A stretch of DNA of 64,000 nucleotides from Meandrina meandrites (taxonomy: Eukaryota; Cnidaria; Anthozoa; Scleractinia; Meandrinidae). Shown piece after piece: positions 1 to 10,499 of the stretch. Where the stretch lies: assembly GCA_963693305.1 (NCBI GenBank), contig OY855906.1:17193661-17257660 (forward strand), read 5' to 3'. How positions within the stretch are numbered: position 1 is the stretch's first letter; every line of letters starts with the position of its first letter. The notes beneath the pieces were generated by a model. The model saw nothing but the letters and a program-made list of their open reading frames with translations, ran no database searches and had not been told where the DNA came from. The position numbers and the translations under genes are program-made.

Positions 1-227
1 TATTAATGAGCCAGACGATCTAATGTCTGGTTACTAAGCAACAAAGACGTTTCATGGACACACGTTCTTGTCATCATGCAAAAATCTATGAAAAAATTGT
101 TTTTAATAAAGAAACACATATTAACAACAAATACCAGGAAAACATCAATCGTATTTCAAAGTTGGTGGATACAATGTTCATCTTGATTTCTTAGCAGTAA
201 TTATAAATATTCATGAAAAAATGGGAC

Positions 228-294
228 CAGAGTAGCAAGTCCGGATAATCGAGAAATCCGGATAATCGTGGTCCGGATAATCGAGGTTCGACTG
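228..294. mobile_element. Fragment of a pogo/Tigger-like MITE end
   Basis: Inside the last visible intron of the SHP-2 gene, the phrase TCCGGATAATCG is repeated about three times and is followed by GGTTCGACTGTA. Such repeats of 'ataatcga' leading into a terminal CTGTA resemble pogo/Tigger-like transposon ends (compare 61302 in this window). No opposite end was found nearby, so this is a remnant. The family assignment is inference. Confidence 0.4.
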
Positions 295-344
295 TAGGTA
301 TTATCATGCGAACCATTTCAGCATCTGTAGTTTGACAAGCTCAC

Positions 345-3300
345 CTCAAACTCTTCATAAAACCCAGCCTTTCCAGGTACACTTTTGTTTTCTTTTTGTA
401 GCACCTTGACTCGGTCCTCAATAGCAGCAGCATTGATTCTTGTAGCATTGAACGGCTGAAAAACCACAATGATATTAAAAAATATATATGTTACATTTGT
501 ACAAAATAACAGTCTGAGAAAGCAAACATCTGTTTTTGCACATTTAATTCCTTCCTTTGCAAGAAATATCTAAGATTTGAGAAGGAAACTTCATAGCACT
601 GACATATACTGTAACTACAAACTATCTGCTGTGTCTCTCAATGGCTGTTATATGTGCAAACAACATTGCATTGAACTCCATCCCATATAATTTTTTTGCT
701 TGGATCTCAATCATTTTATTGTCTGGAGAGCAATAAGAGACTTGTACTTACCGTCTTAAGTTGAACCACAGTGCCAGATTTTTCCACCATTGGATTTTTC
801 TTGTAATGTTCCACAAGATCTGTCAAGTCATCAAACTTCTCTCCACCACCCACATCATACTTGCCGTCAGTGTGGTGACGTATCATCACATGTGTGATCT
901 TGTCTTCCAATCTAAATAAACATTACATTTTATTACATGTTATTCCATGTTTAAGGTTACAGCACATTACATATGACTGTGCCTTCATCTACAAAGTAAA
1001 CTCCAAAGCCTGCCCATCATTGGAAAGATAAAAGACTTGTGTACAAGAAAAACCTATATTAAATGTTTTAATATGTATTTGGACTGTCTTATAAAGATAT
1101 GAGAAGTATTCCTTGAGTTGTATTATGCAACACGCTTTTATGACCATTCTCACTGGGTGCCTCATGATCAGGCACAAACGCTGCTAATTCCGTTGAAATC
1201 CCAGTTGTTCATTCCCACACTTCTGTATATCCTCAAGGGAATCTATTATACATAATTTTATGCGAGTTGAAGTATAAATAAACAGTTCTAGTTTATCCTG
1301 TTTATTCCTCTCTTCATTAAAACGGATGCCAGACATCAGGTTGTTGTCCCACCCTCATCCCTGCAGTGCAGTCCTCTGTTTCAGTGGTATGCCTGAAAAC
1401 TAGCTATCTCAAAGCTAAGTGTATAACCAGCTATAAACATATGTCTACATTTTGATTCTGGTTACTTGAAAAAACAGTGTTGGGGCCATAACCTATCGAG
1501 TTCCCATTGACCACATTTTGGGAAATTCATACACATGTATGTACATGTACAAGTACTCGAGCAAAGCAGAAATCGTTCAGTGATATCTTGTTTAATATAG
1601 ACAGGTGTCTTTGACATGCAAATAGTTTGAAAACCAAGGTACATTTGTAAGCTAAACATGAGAGTCCTGGGCATAACTCACCTAACTGTGAGAACAAAGT
1701 CTCCTGGCTTGCTTTGACTCTCCCTCACCAGGAAACTTCCATTCTTTCCTTTGTCCAACATCATAGTTTCTGCCTCTTTACCGGACATGTGACCGTGAAA
1801 CCATCTGATAACAACACACATGCACTTTGCATAAACTAACATACACATACTGAGCTCTTTAGAACAAAATATTATGTACTCTTAAGTATATAGTAAAGGT
1901 GATTATATTTCTGTCAAAATGTCTCTTAAACTTGGTTCTACTGAATACAGCTTCAGCAAGTGGACTTGAATTAATCTTTGTAAATATTTGGGTGGGGGGG
2001 GGGGGGGTGTGCCGCTGGGACACTGAAACCCTAACCCTATAAGATTATTTCAGACCAAGTTCAGCTACATTTTGTAACCCTATTCTAGTTAGACTAGACA
2101 CCAAAAAGCACTACCCCATTCCAGACTAGCCATTTTCTAGAAACTCAATCGCTATCATTGTCCAACATATGCTAAGTGATCGGTAGTTCTGTTTACTGGG
2201 TGTGAAGTTCTTGCTTCTGAGTTTCAGTTACTATTCTAGACTAAATTTTTCATACACTGATCAGTTCTCAGTAAATTATACTCTACTCCACACCAAAACT
2301 CTATCCCAGACTCAACTGCTTGGAATTAACCATGCCATTCACAGCGGCACATACCCATATGGCCTATATATGGGAGTGACCCCCCTCCCCCCGGGGTGGG
2401 TGGCAACACCCCTAAAGTCACTTCTTAATGGCCTCTTGACCCTCTGGTAAAAACTTTCCAGGAACTTTAAAGATTTTATAACCTAACTGAAAAGACCTAC
2501 CAAATACAGGGATCCTGCAAGATAAGAATCTTTCAAGGATCCTTACAAATGGACATGTAGGATGATGCTAAAAGATGCTTGATATTTTGGGGATTTTTCG
2601 TTTAAGTCTTTGGTAAAGATCCTTGCAGAAATCTTCATAAGGGTCCTTTAAGATTCTCAAGGATTTGGTATAAGACCTTTTCCAGGAGCTTAAAAAAATT
2701 CTGTGCAGGATCCTATAAACCAACCTTGAATCTTGATCATAAGGGATTATAAATGAAAGATCCTCACAAAGATCTTTGAAAATCCTTGAAGATCCTCAAG
2801 TCACAAAATGTAATGTACAGTGTATCTGAAGTACAAACAGATAGCTTGTTCTAACCTTTCTGTTGTAGGATCTGTGGAGTTTAAAGGGAATTTCATCTCA
2901 ATAACTTGACCATTCTTTTCTCTCAGCTGCCCAGGATTTTCTGTATAATATTGGATCAACTCGGACAGAGTGGCAAACTTCTCTCCTCCATACAAGTCAT
3001 AAAAATCTCCTGTGTTTTGGATTTTTATGTGAGTCACCTCACCATCTCGCCTAAAGATTAAAAATAAAAGAACAATTATACCTGTAAAGACATATCATTT
3101 AGGGGTAAGAAACAATCAAAATTTGAACATCTTGAATATTCCCACCAGTTGTTTCATTCAAAACACATAACAATATGATTATTGAAAGTGCTAAATGATC
3201 ATTGCAGTGAATTTCCAATTCAAGCAATTGGAATAAAGAAGCCTGAAAAAAATTCAGGGCTTCAACGGGATTCTAGCCCATGCATGACCTCTGCAATACT

Positions 3301-6300
3301 GGTGCGATGCTCTACCAACTGAGCTATGAAGCCACACATTGGGAGCGAGGTCAATTGTGAGTTCATATTTTTCCTGTGAGAGGAGTGAAATGACGTAATG
3401 TCTATGAAATGATTCATATATGAACTGCAGATGTATATGAAAGAGGTAAATGATCATCGTAGTGAATTTCCAATTTGAACAATTGGAATAAAGAAGCCTG
3501 AAAAAAAAAATTCAGGGCTTCAATGGGATTCGAACCTGTGACCTCCGCGATACCGGTGCGATGCTCTACCAACTGAGCTATAAAGTCATAGCGGAATTTT
3601 GAAAAGAGAATTTTCTCTATTGTTCTGACACTTTTAGCAGCTGTTCATTCATCCCTTATAGAAATTTTGATATGTTAATCATGAGACCATAACTTTTGAT
3701 GTTGCCATGGTAATGCCATAATGACATGCAGGTATGGTCAAAAGTCGTAGCTGTTATATAATTCTTTAAATTTCCAGTATTTTTGAACAAAACTGCATGA
3801 TTTGTTTATTTTTACATTCCATTAGCAATTTGGCTGGAATTTGTCAATTTCGTTACTTTCTGACTTTCCAAGAAAGCGGTGAAATCCAAGATGGTGGCTC
3901 TAATATGTCATATAACGTCACAGCTGACAAATACTATGTCATCTGGTACAGTGAGCAAAGAACGTAATTTCTACTTAATGCAAAATAATTTTGATTGACT
4001 TTAATTAAATGAAAGTCGTAAGGGGGGGGGATCCATCAACCCCCGTTTGTACCACGGTGGGTATATGAATTTGCTTGTATGCCTGAGGGTTTAAATAAAA
4101 CCATCGTGTAGAAACTGCATGCAAGCAATAAGATAAAAGGTTAAAACTTGTTGAAAAATATTTTTAGATTATATCAGGACTGGGTAATATATAACATATA
4201 TTCTCATAGCGAGTCATCAAATCATTATTGGTGTAGTATGTTGTATATATTGTTTTTAATAACAAGTAAAGATACATTTGAGATTGCTTCTTTTGAAAAC
4301 ATTTGCTAATTTGAAGGGTCATTTGTAAACAACCATGATATTTTAATTTGACGGTTGGAAGGGGGGGGGGGGGGGTATTATTTTCTGTAATTTATAGTAT
4401 CACCTCCCCAAAGTGGAAATCAATGTAAAGTTGGGACTTCCCAACTGCAGAACATTGACGAGGCAATATCTGCGATTGCCAAGGGTGTGAGCCACTAGCA
4501 GGGTCTGGTGGGATACCCCAAGAAAAAGTCTGAAATCTAGAAGGTATGAAATGCTATTTTTAGCATTTTTTCAGAAGGAATTTATTCAGAAAAAAATGAA
4601 TCACATTCAACTGGGGATTATTTTTTCAGACTAAACATATTTTGTTTTCAATTTGGATTAAAATCTAGACAGTTAAGTGCCTTGTCTTGCCTTTTTTTTT
4701 GCTAGCTACAGCCTTGCTTTTGTTTTATTTATTTCATTTTTCTTTAACTTCATGTTTTGTGCAATAATTAGCTTACTTTCATATAATTATCACTTTCTTA
4801 CCACTTTTGCAGATTTTAAAACACTCATTATTCAGATCGATCAGGTCAGGTGGTTAAACCTTTGATGTTTATTCAAGTTTAAAAGACAAATATTATTTAC
4901 TTTTGTAGCTTTCTCACCCCTCAGGCACTTTATTTTGCCATTTTGAGTTTAGCATACTTACATGCCCATGGCTAACAGAGTAAGATAATTTTATTACTAA
5001 TGTGGCAAATTAAAGAATATCCGTCAGTAGATTGGGCTTTTATTAAAAAAATATGGCACCTATAAATCTAAAATGCAAATGTCAAAGAAGATGTACATAA
5101 TCTAATTGATTTTTTCTGAAGCTAATTGACAGTCGAGAGATCAGAGCAAATTGTATATTCTGATTCGAATTTAGCTTAGAGGCCATCTCATGTACGGTAA
5201 TAATCTGCTGTAAAAATTACCTTTCAATAAATTCTAATTTCCATCCATTTTTCAGTTTCTTATCTTAAAACATGGCACTTCTCACAAACTGCGCTGGGAA
5301 AATATTGGGTAAAGAGAAAATTTGTAAACAGGAGTCTAATATATTTTTCGATCGTCTCACATGACCTCACAGTTACATCAATAATCACGCTAAAACGCAA
5401 GATGTTTCACTATGAAAAACTTTAGCCTCACACTAATAACGAAGGCAACGATATGGTAATATTTCTTAACTTAAAAACAGATGTCTTTTTCGTGACGAAG
5501 GGAAATTTTCCAAGATTGACATCTGCACAAATGCGTAGGTGTAAAAATTCTAAAATGTGTTTTTGACTTTCTTGGAAGCTGTAATATACCAAATTTTCCG
5601 TTCAGGAAGAAAGCGCCAATTTTCAGACGCGGAATCGGGCCAGATAAAGGTCTTAAGGATTCAGCGTTTCTGCTACGAACTAAAACTGTCAAATTACACA
5701 CGTACACTTTATGTCACCTGGTTGTATATCGAGCTTTTAATGCATGGACGTGCAAACAGAACACAAAATATACATATTCCCTGATAATTTTTGTGAACTA
5801 ACTTCATGGGTAGATCCCCGTTAGATTCGATTTAAGTCTCCAGCTTAAACAGACCAATCAAGAAACCAGACAAGCGTGCAATGACTGTAGTTTCAAGTTT
5901 GCAGCTCTGCAGGTCAGCCTAAATCTAGAGGTTTAAAATGTGAACATTCTGGAACCAAAAGTCGTGACAGCCCAGCCGCTAAAACACTCTGTCTGTTTGC
6001 AAGCAATATTTTAGCAAGCGTCGCTCCGTCATCTTATCTCTAAACAGCGCATCACTTTCTGTTATAAGCGAGTGAATAATTACCTCACTGATAGAGTAAA
6101 ATCTCCTGGATTGCTCTTGCTGGGACGGACAAGATAACTTCCATCGAAACCTCGCTCTAACAACAACTTTTCGGCATCATAACCAGAGATGTAAGAATGA
6201 AACCACCTAAGAACGCAAGGAAAGGTCAAGCTTGGTTAGAATAACGATGGACGGCATCTACATCTAACGAAGCATCGACTAATTACCTTCTTGATGGCAT
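345..6300 (-). CDS. PTPN11: SHP-2 type tyrosine phosphatase, 5' half (both SH2 domains)
   Basis: Six coding exons are visible: 6287-6300, 6084-6206, 2856-3050, 1682-1804, 752-911 and 345-455 (726 nt, 242 codons); all have GT/AG ends and stay in frame. The first encodes only MPSR plus a split Arg and joins to WFH, as in vertebrate SHP-2 (MTSRRWFH). N-SH2 shows [20 protein letters not shown] and [23 protein letters not shown]2 shows [20 protein letters not shown] and [20 protein letters not shown]. The FLVRES arginine that binds phosphotyrosine is kept in both. The protein is a cytoplasmic phosphatase that docks on activated receptors and promotes Ras/MAPK signalling, with N-SH2 as autoinhibitor (family knowledge). 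The catalytic domain must lie beyond position 1. PTPN6/SHP-1 is the alternative, but invertebrates usually have a single SHP gene (corkscrew), so the symbol is by closest similarity. Confidence 0.93.
1994..2007. repeat. Poly-G run
   Basis: Fourteen G in a row in a SHP-2 intron; similar runs occur at 4021, 4361, 47855 and 49373, and a C run at 35787. It is simple sequence with no gene content. Confidence 0.8.
2505..2800. repeat. Degenerate AAGGATCCTT-type repeat array
   Basis: About 300 bases of SHP-2 intron are built from irregular copies of short words such as AAGGATCCTT, AAGATCCTTG and AAGATTCTCAAGGAT on both strands. Because the core word is its own reverse complement, the stretch can fold on itself at many points. 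I see no coding potential. It ends about 55 bases short of the splice donor of the N-SH2 exon at 2856. Confidence 0.6.
3170..3600 (-). mobile_element. Two tandem tRNA-derived SINE copies
   Basis: Two head-to-tail copies lie in a SHP-2 intron. On the minus strand each has a tRNA-like head with an A box (TAGCTCAGTTGGTAGAGCAT) and a B box (GGTTCGAATCCC in the copy at about 3520-3590, damaged in the copy at about 3256-3335). The acceptor-stem halves GGCTTCA/TGAAGCC still pair in the left copy. The anticodon loop reads like a Thr tRNA (AGT or GGT). Both heads are followed by the same tail, with a hairpin around a T run (CCTGAA...TTCAGG) and then ATTCCAATTG. The shared tail shows these are SINEs and not tRNA genes. 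Confidence 0.8.
3601..6083. other. Remainder of SHP-2 intron 2, no gene seen
   Basis: This is AT-rich intronic sequence with G runs near 4021 and 4361. The short open frames in it (for example 4677-4865 and 5557-5784) match nothing I recognise and are not conserved-looking. Confidence 0.6.
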
Positions 6301-6452
6301 CTTTAGGCGATGAATAAAGCAAAGGTTAGCAGCATAAAAATTGCAGATCCTTGTGATCTATCAGGAAGTGATCATTCACTCCTCCCACAGGAAGCTGGAA
6401 CTTAGCCTCGACTGCACGTTAGATCCAGTCCAACTCGATTATAAAATTCAAG
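6301..6452. promoter_or_regulatory. Shared promoter region between PTPN11 and FANCE
   Basis: Only 152 bases separate the ATG of the SHP-2 gene (minus, 6300) from the ATG of FANCE (plus, 6453). Two GGAAG words of ETS type lie at 6364 (GGAAGTG) and 6390. No TATA box is obvious. A bidirectional promoter is inferred from the distance; transcription start sites are not visible in the sequence. Confidence 0.55.
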
Positions 6453-8237
6453 ATGGCGGACGAAGACAACATATCAACACACAGCGAAAACCTCGTCGAT
6501 TTTCCTGCTAGTGACCTGTTGGACGCCCTTATTTCATCATTTCCAAACGAATGGCGTGGTGTTTTTGCAGTCCTAGATTCTCAGCACTTGCCCACTCAAG
6601 CTGCAACTTTCTGGCTCCAAAAAAAGTCATCAGGGGAGAGGTTGTCTGACATCCCACCAAACTGGAATGATTTTGTTGACCATCTTGTCAGCGATTTCCC
6701 TATTGTGTTAAGTGATAATCTCTTCTTCAAGCCAAAGATTCTGCTTCTTCCTTTAAACATACAAAGAAATACTCTGGCGTTAATTTCACAGCATAGCTGT
6801 TTCGTTCCTATGGAAACTTTGGACAAGTTAGTTCATTGTTTGAGAAATATTTCTCAGGATTTGGAAGGTTGGAGAGCTACCTATCTAAAGATTCTGGAGT
6901 TAAAGCTTGAGGATTTGAAACGATCTAGATGCAAAGGCTTGAATTATAAGGGCCAAAATAACAATAGAGAAAAGGGTTTGTTTTATACTGATATCTTTGC
7001 CGAGGATTCAAAATCTAGGTTTGAAGAACTGGTCAAAAAGAACCAACTAGCTGAATCGTCAAGAAAAATTCCCTGGTTTAGCCACGTTTTAGGCAGTGAA
7101 AGGAGAGACGATGATGGTAACATTTCAGAAAATCATCCACCTTCACACAGACAAAAAAGTGTTGTTGACCAAATTGATATTGACATGGCTGATTTAACAA
7201 AAGATGTTGACTTGCAATCTAAAACAACACTGCAGGAAATTTATTCAGGTTCTACTCATGAGTCTGATGATAGTGATATTGAAATCATTGAGGTCACTGA
7301 GAGTTCAAAGAAACAAATAAGAACTGAAGACAGCACGGATGTAAACATTGGAGAATTAACAGTACCACTTCCACCAGAACACTTAATCATTGACACAGAA
7401 GATGTTCCAGAAGACTTGATCACAGAAGAGGCTGCTGCAGCAGAGTCAAATCTTAGTGATGCTCTCCAGCTGAAAGTTTCTGCTTTGCAAAACTTGCTGA
7501 CAAGCCAAGAGATAAAGGAAGACAATTTTACCAATGAACTTGATATATTTTCCTCATGTAGCAGTCTTGAAATGGAACATATCTGTACCCAGTTGAATCT
7601 TAAAAGTACACAGGAATCCTTAGCAATTTCTTTGTGTACACAGTTTGTTGTCTTGCTGACAGAGCCAAGTTTTGGCAATGCAGCTATCTTTGCAACCCAC
7701 TGTCTTTTACCCAAGGTGCAAGAACTGAAGCAAGCTGCCTCAAGGGCTCTATTCACAGCTGTTAGTTTGTTTGCTAAGAAACATTCTAGGGCATTCTGTC
7801 ATGGTGTTATTATTAGACTGGTTCAACAGCCCAATTTTGACATTCCACAGGTTGACCTTATCAATAAAGTTGTAAAAGAATGTGTTAGTGAAGATACAAG
7901 AATTTACTTACTAGAACTTATATTTGCAACCAAGTTTGACAGTGAAGGTTGTCCTTTCTCGTGGTCAGAGAATGTTGTTTCTGTTGTACAGACAGTGATT
8001 GATTTAAAGCCAGAATTCAGTAGTGATTTGTTTGGAGCCTGTGCAGCAGTGCTAGAACAACAATCGCGCCACTTGTCAAAGTCTCTTAAGTTTGCTAAGA
8101 TGTTGTTAGCTGTTATTAAGACTTATGGACAACATGTCTCCATGTACTTTAACACATTTGTGCATATCTTGGAGGGCAATGATACTTTTCTCAAGAAAGC
8201 AGGCTTATCTGCCCTTCAGAAGATCTCAAGGAACTGA
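6453..8237 (+). CDS. FANCE: Fanconi anemia group E protein, intronless
   Basis: One uninterrupted 594-residue frame starts at an ATG in AAGATGGCG, a good Kozak context. The last 255 residues (about 340-594) match the helical C-terminal domain of FANCE in order and spacing: a leader LQNLL, LEMEHICTQLNLK, LCTQFVVLL, PSFGNAAIF, the segment AKMLLAVIKTYGQHV, and the end NDTFLKKAGLSALQKISRN (human: NTTFLRKSLKAALKHL). The middle, about 160-330, is acidic and low in structure. FANCE is a nuclear subunit of the Fanconi core complex; it bridges FANCC to FANCD2 and supports FANCD2 ubiquitination during interstrand crosslink repair (family knowledge). Human FANCE is 536 residues in several exons; here there is no intron. 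An AATAAA lies at 8769-8774. The minus-strand frame at 7256-7756 is a shadow. Confidence 0.9.
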   Translation: MADEDNISTHSENLVDFPASDLLDALISSFPNEWRGVFAVLDSQHLPTQAATFWLQKKSSGERLSDIPPNWNDFVDHLVSDFPIVLSDNLFFKPKILLLPLNIQRNTLALISQHSCFVPMETLDKLVHCLRNISQDLEGWRATYLKILELKLEDLKRSRCKGLNYKGQNNNREKGLFYTDIFAEDSKSRFEELVKKNQLAESSRKIPWFSHVLGSERRDDDGNISENHPPSHRQKSVVDQIDIDMADLTKDVDLQSKTTLQEIYSGSTHESDDSDIEIIEVTESSKKQIRTEDSTDVNIGELTVPLPPEHLIIDTEDVPEDLITEEAAAAESNLSDALQLKVSALQNLLTSQEIKEDNFTNELDIFSSCSSLEMEHICTQLNLKSTQESLAISLCTQFVVLLTEPSFGNAAIFATHCLLPKVQELKQAASRALFTAVSLFAKKHSRAFCHGVIIRLVQQPNFDIPQVDLINKVVKECVSEDTRIYLLELIFATKFDSEGCPFSWSENVVSVVQTVIDLKPEFSSDLFGACAAVLEQQSRHLSKSLKFAKMLLAVIKTYGQHVSMYFNTFVHILEGNDTFLKKAGLSALQKISRN

Positions 8238-8967
8238 ACTATTCTTTCTGTATCTCAGTTGAAATTTAAATTATATCAAATCAACAAATTCATTTAATGT
8301 TTATCCTATTATTTATTGTAGAATTCTACTAGCATTCCAATGCAAATACTGCAATCAGATTAGTTGAGCTATTATAAACTATTCGACATCAGCATGCAAT
8401 GCTATAGGCCATTCAAAATGGTGATGTTTTCTCATTTCTCTGGTTAAAGTTTTGAAGGAAGGACATTCACTGTTGCATGAAGTTAAAACCCTAAAAATTG
8501 TTAAATGAACATAAGAGCATATGTACACAGCTGCAATGTCAAATGACAATTCAGACCACATATGATTTTGCAAAAACGATACATTTATTACTACTTTGTA
8601 TGTAAAGCGACAATTGGAAAACGTTTGAAGGAAAATAAGTAAGCATCCTACTAAAAAAATTTAAAGGTTATTTGCTCTGGAATTTCTATGAGGTGATAGT
8701 TGATTTGGCGTTGGGCCTCACCATCTATCACCCTGGCCATAGAAATTTTGAGCACATAGTAGACTTGCAATAAACATCCCATCTATTTATGTTCTTGATT
8801 TATACCTGTCTTGTTATTGAAATCGAAACTTTGCAATACAACAAAGTTTAGAGATGTAGCTAAGAAAAATTTAGCAGGCCCTCTGGACTGTATACCTTCA
8901 AAATTACCTTACATTTTATATTTATAGTAAAATTTAGCCAGTGATAAGCCTGCAGGTTTATCAGGTC
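8238..8967. other. FANCE 3' flank
   Basis: No gene is seen. A small imperfect hairpin spans 8674-8756 (arms around AGGTGATAG / CTATCACC). A possible poly(A) signal AATAAA for FANCE lies at 8769. Confidence 0.5.
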
Positions 8968-9211
8968 GCAGGTTAACTTGCTTGCGGTTAGCTTTTACCC
9001 CAGTTTGCTTGTGGTTAGCATTCACTCCGGTTTGCTTGCAAATAGCTTTTAGTTGTTGGTTAGGGCAGTACTCTATATATAAAACCAGAAACAAAACAAA
9101 TATATAGAGTACTGCCCTAACCAAGAAGTAAAGGCTAACCGCAAGCAAACCGGAGAGAAAGCTAACTGCAAGCAAACTGGAGAGAAAGCTATTAACCGCA
9201 AGCAAGCTTTG
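8968..9211. repeat. Foldback repeat with 110-base arms
   Basis: The left arm (8968-9079) and right arm (9101-9211) are inverted copies around a 20-base loop. The inner 22 bases (GGTTAGGGCAGTACTCTATA and its complement) match almost perfectly. The outer parts are runs of short units such as GCTTGCGGTTAGC and GCAAGCAAACCGGAGAGAAA. I read it as a foldback or MITE-type element; no target duplication is clear. Confidence 0.65.
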
Positions 9212-9301
9212 TTTGTCATTTTGGGGTTTAGTACATACCCTCCTAATGTTAATTTTATTAAAACTGGTGACCTGTGACATACCTTTTGTACATGCCTGTA
9301 A

Positions 9302-9648
9302 TACCGTAAAATTCCGGTTATAAGCCCCCCCGCTTATAAGCTCCCCCGGTTGTAGACCCATCTACCTGGAAACAATAAGATACATCCGGTTATAAGCCCC
9401 CCGGATATAAGCCCCCCTCTGCTGGATGACAGTACTGAACAGGGCTAACTGTTGCTTTATTATGACTTTTTAACTTAAAAATGTATTTCGATCAACACTG
9501 CCATGGCTCGTTTTGTGGCTCGTTTCGAAACGTTTTTTCTACTCCGCTTATAAGCTCCCCCAGATATAAGCCACTAAGCTTATAGGCCCACCCAAAACCC
9601 CTGACGAAGTTGTATAAGCCCAGGGCTTATAACCAGAATTTTACGGTA
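9302..9648. mobile_element. MITE with TACCGTAAAATTCCGG termini
   Basis: Terminal inverted repeats of about 24 bases: left 9302-9325 begins TACCGTAAAATTCCGG, right 9625-9648 ends AGAATTTTACGGTA, with flanking TA as likely target duplication. The inside has several more copies of GGTTATAAGCCCCC in both orientations. There is no coding capacity. A TA target fits Tc1/mariner-type transposases (inference). Confidence 0.75.
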
Positions 9649-10499
9649 TGCTGTCTTACAGCTGCTGAAATTAGCGGGTAGATTACTCATGGATGCATCC
9701 CTAAAAACTTCTGGGACGTTTTCAGTTTTAATGTTAGAGAGCTTGTTGCTAATTCTTCTACTTCCCAAATTGGACATGGAAGGGCGACCCTACTCTCATA
9801 TATTAGAGAAAGTGCTTTCCACTCAAATTATTTTCAGCAATTGCTAAGCTGGGATTAAATAAACTAACCTGTCACTTTTCACAGCTGAAATTGGTTGGTA
9901 ACATGAACTTTATTTGTGTGTGGATTGTAAACGAAGAAAGAAACAGTAAAAACCTTTCGTTCCCTGTGATATCAGATCAAATGCAGAAAGGCCATAAATT
10001 AGTAAAAATAAAATCATAGTAACACTTTGAGTAAGGATTGTGTTTCTACAATACTTGTAACCTCAAGAATTCTTTCGAATTTTAAGACAGACTTTGGTTT
10101 CCCACCGTTTTACTTTTCTTATAATATTATTATGTTGGGGATGGGTTCTCTCTCACTTGATAATAGAATGATTGTGTGTAGAGAAGAACACAACAAAGAT
10201 TCTGTGTTCTTAGATAGGAATATAACCCACGACCTTCTCTCTCTCTGTTTAATTAATTAATTAATTAATTAATTAATTAATTGCATTATTATGATAACGT
10301 TGTTAGTAAAAACAAGTCGCGTTCTCAAAACATGCGTTAAGAAACTCTTCCTTAATATCGACAATAACTAGTGTAACGCAATGCGGGCTCTGTTTGTTAT
10401 GCGTTTGATTGTGGCATGAGTGCACTGGTGGGCGATCTCTTTGCTTTGTTCCGCTGTAACATTAGTCATACACGTTGCTTGCTGTGTTTTCTGTTTGAC
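9649..10499. other. Intergenic stretch with a TTAA microsatellite
   Basis: No gene is seen. A (TTAA)n run occupies 10252-10282. The last 100 bases already contain worn copies of the 42-base satellite that follows. Confidence 0.5.

Noticed and set aside
3254..3590. Possible tRNA-Thr genes on the minus strand
   Set aside because: Both copies carry the same non-tRNA tail and damage in stem or T-loop, so they are SINE heads and not functional tRNA genes.
7256..7756. 166-residue minus-strand frame
   Set aside because: It lies wholly inside the FANCE coding region on the opposite strand and has no recognisable domain.
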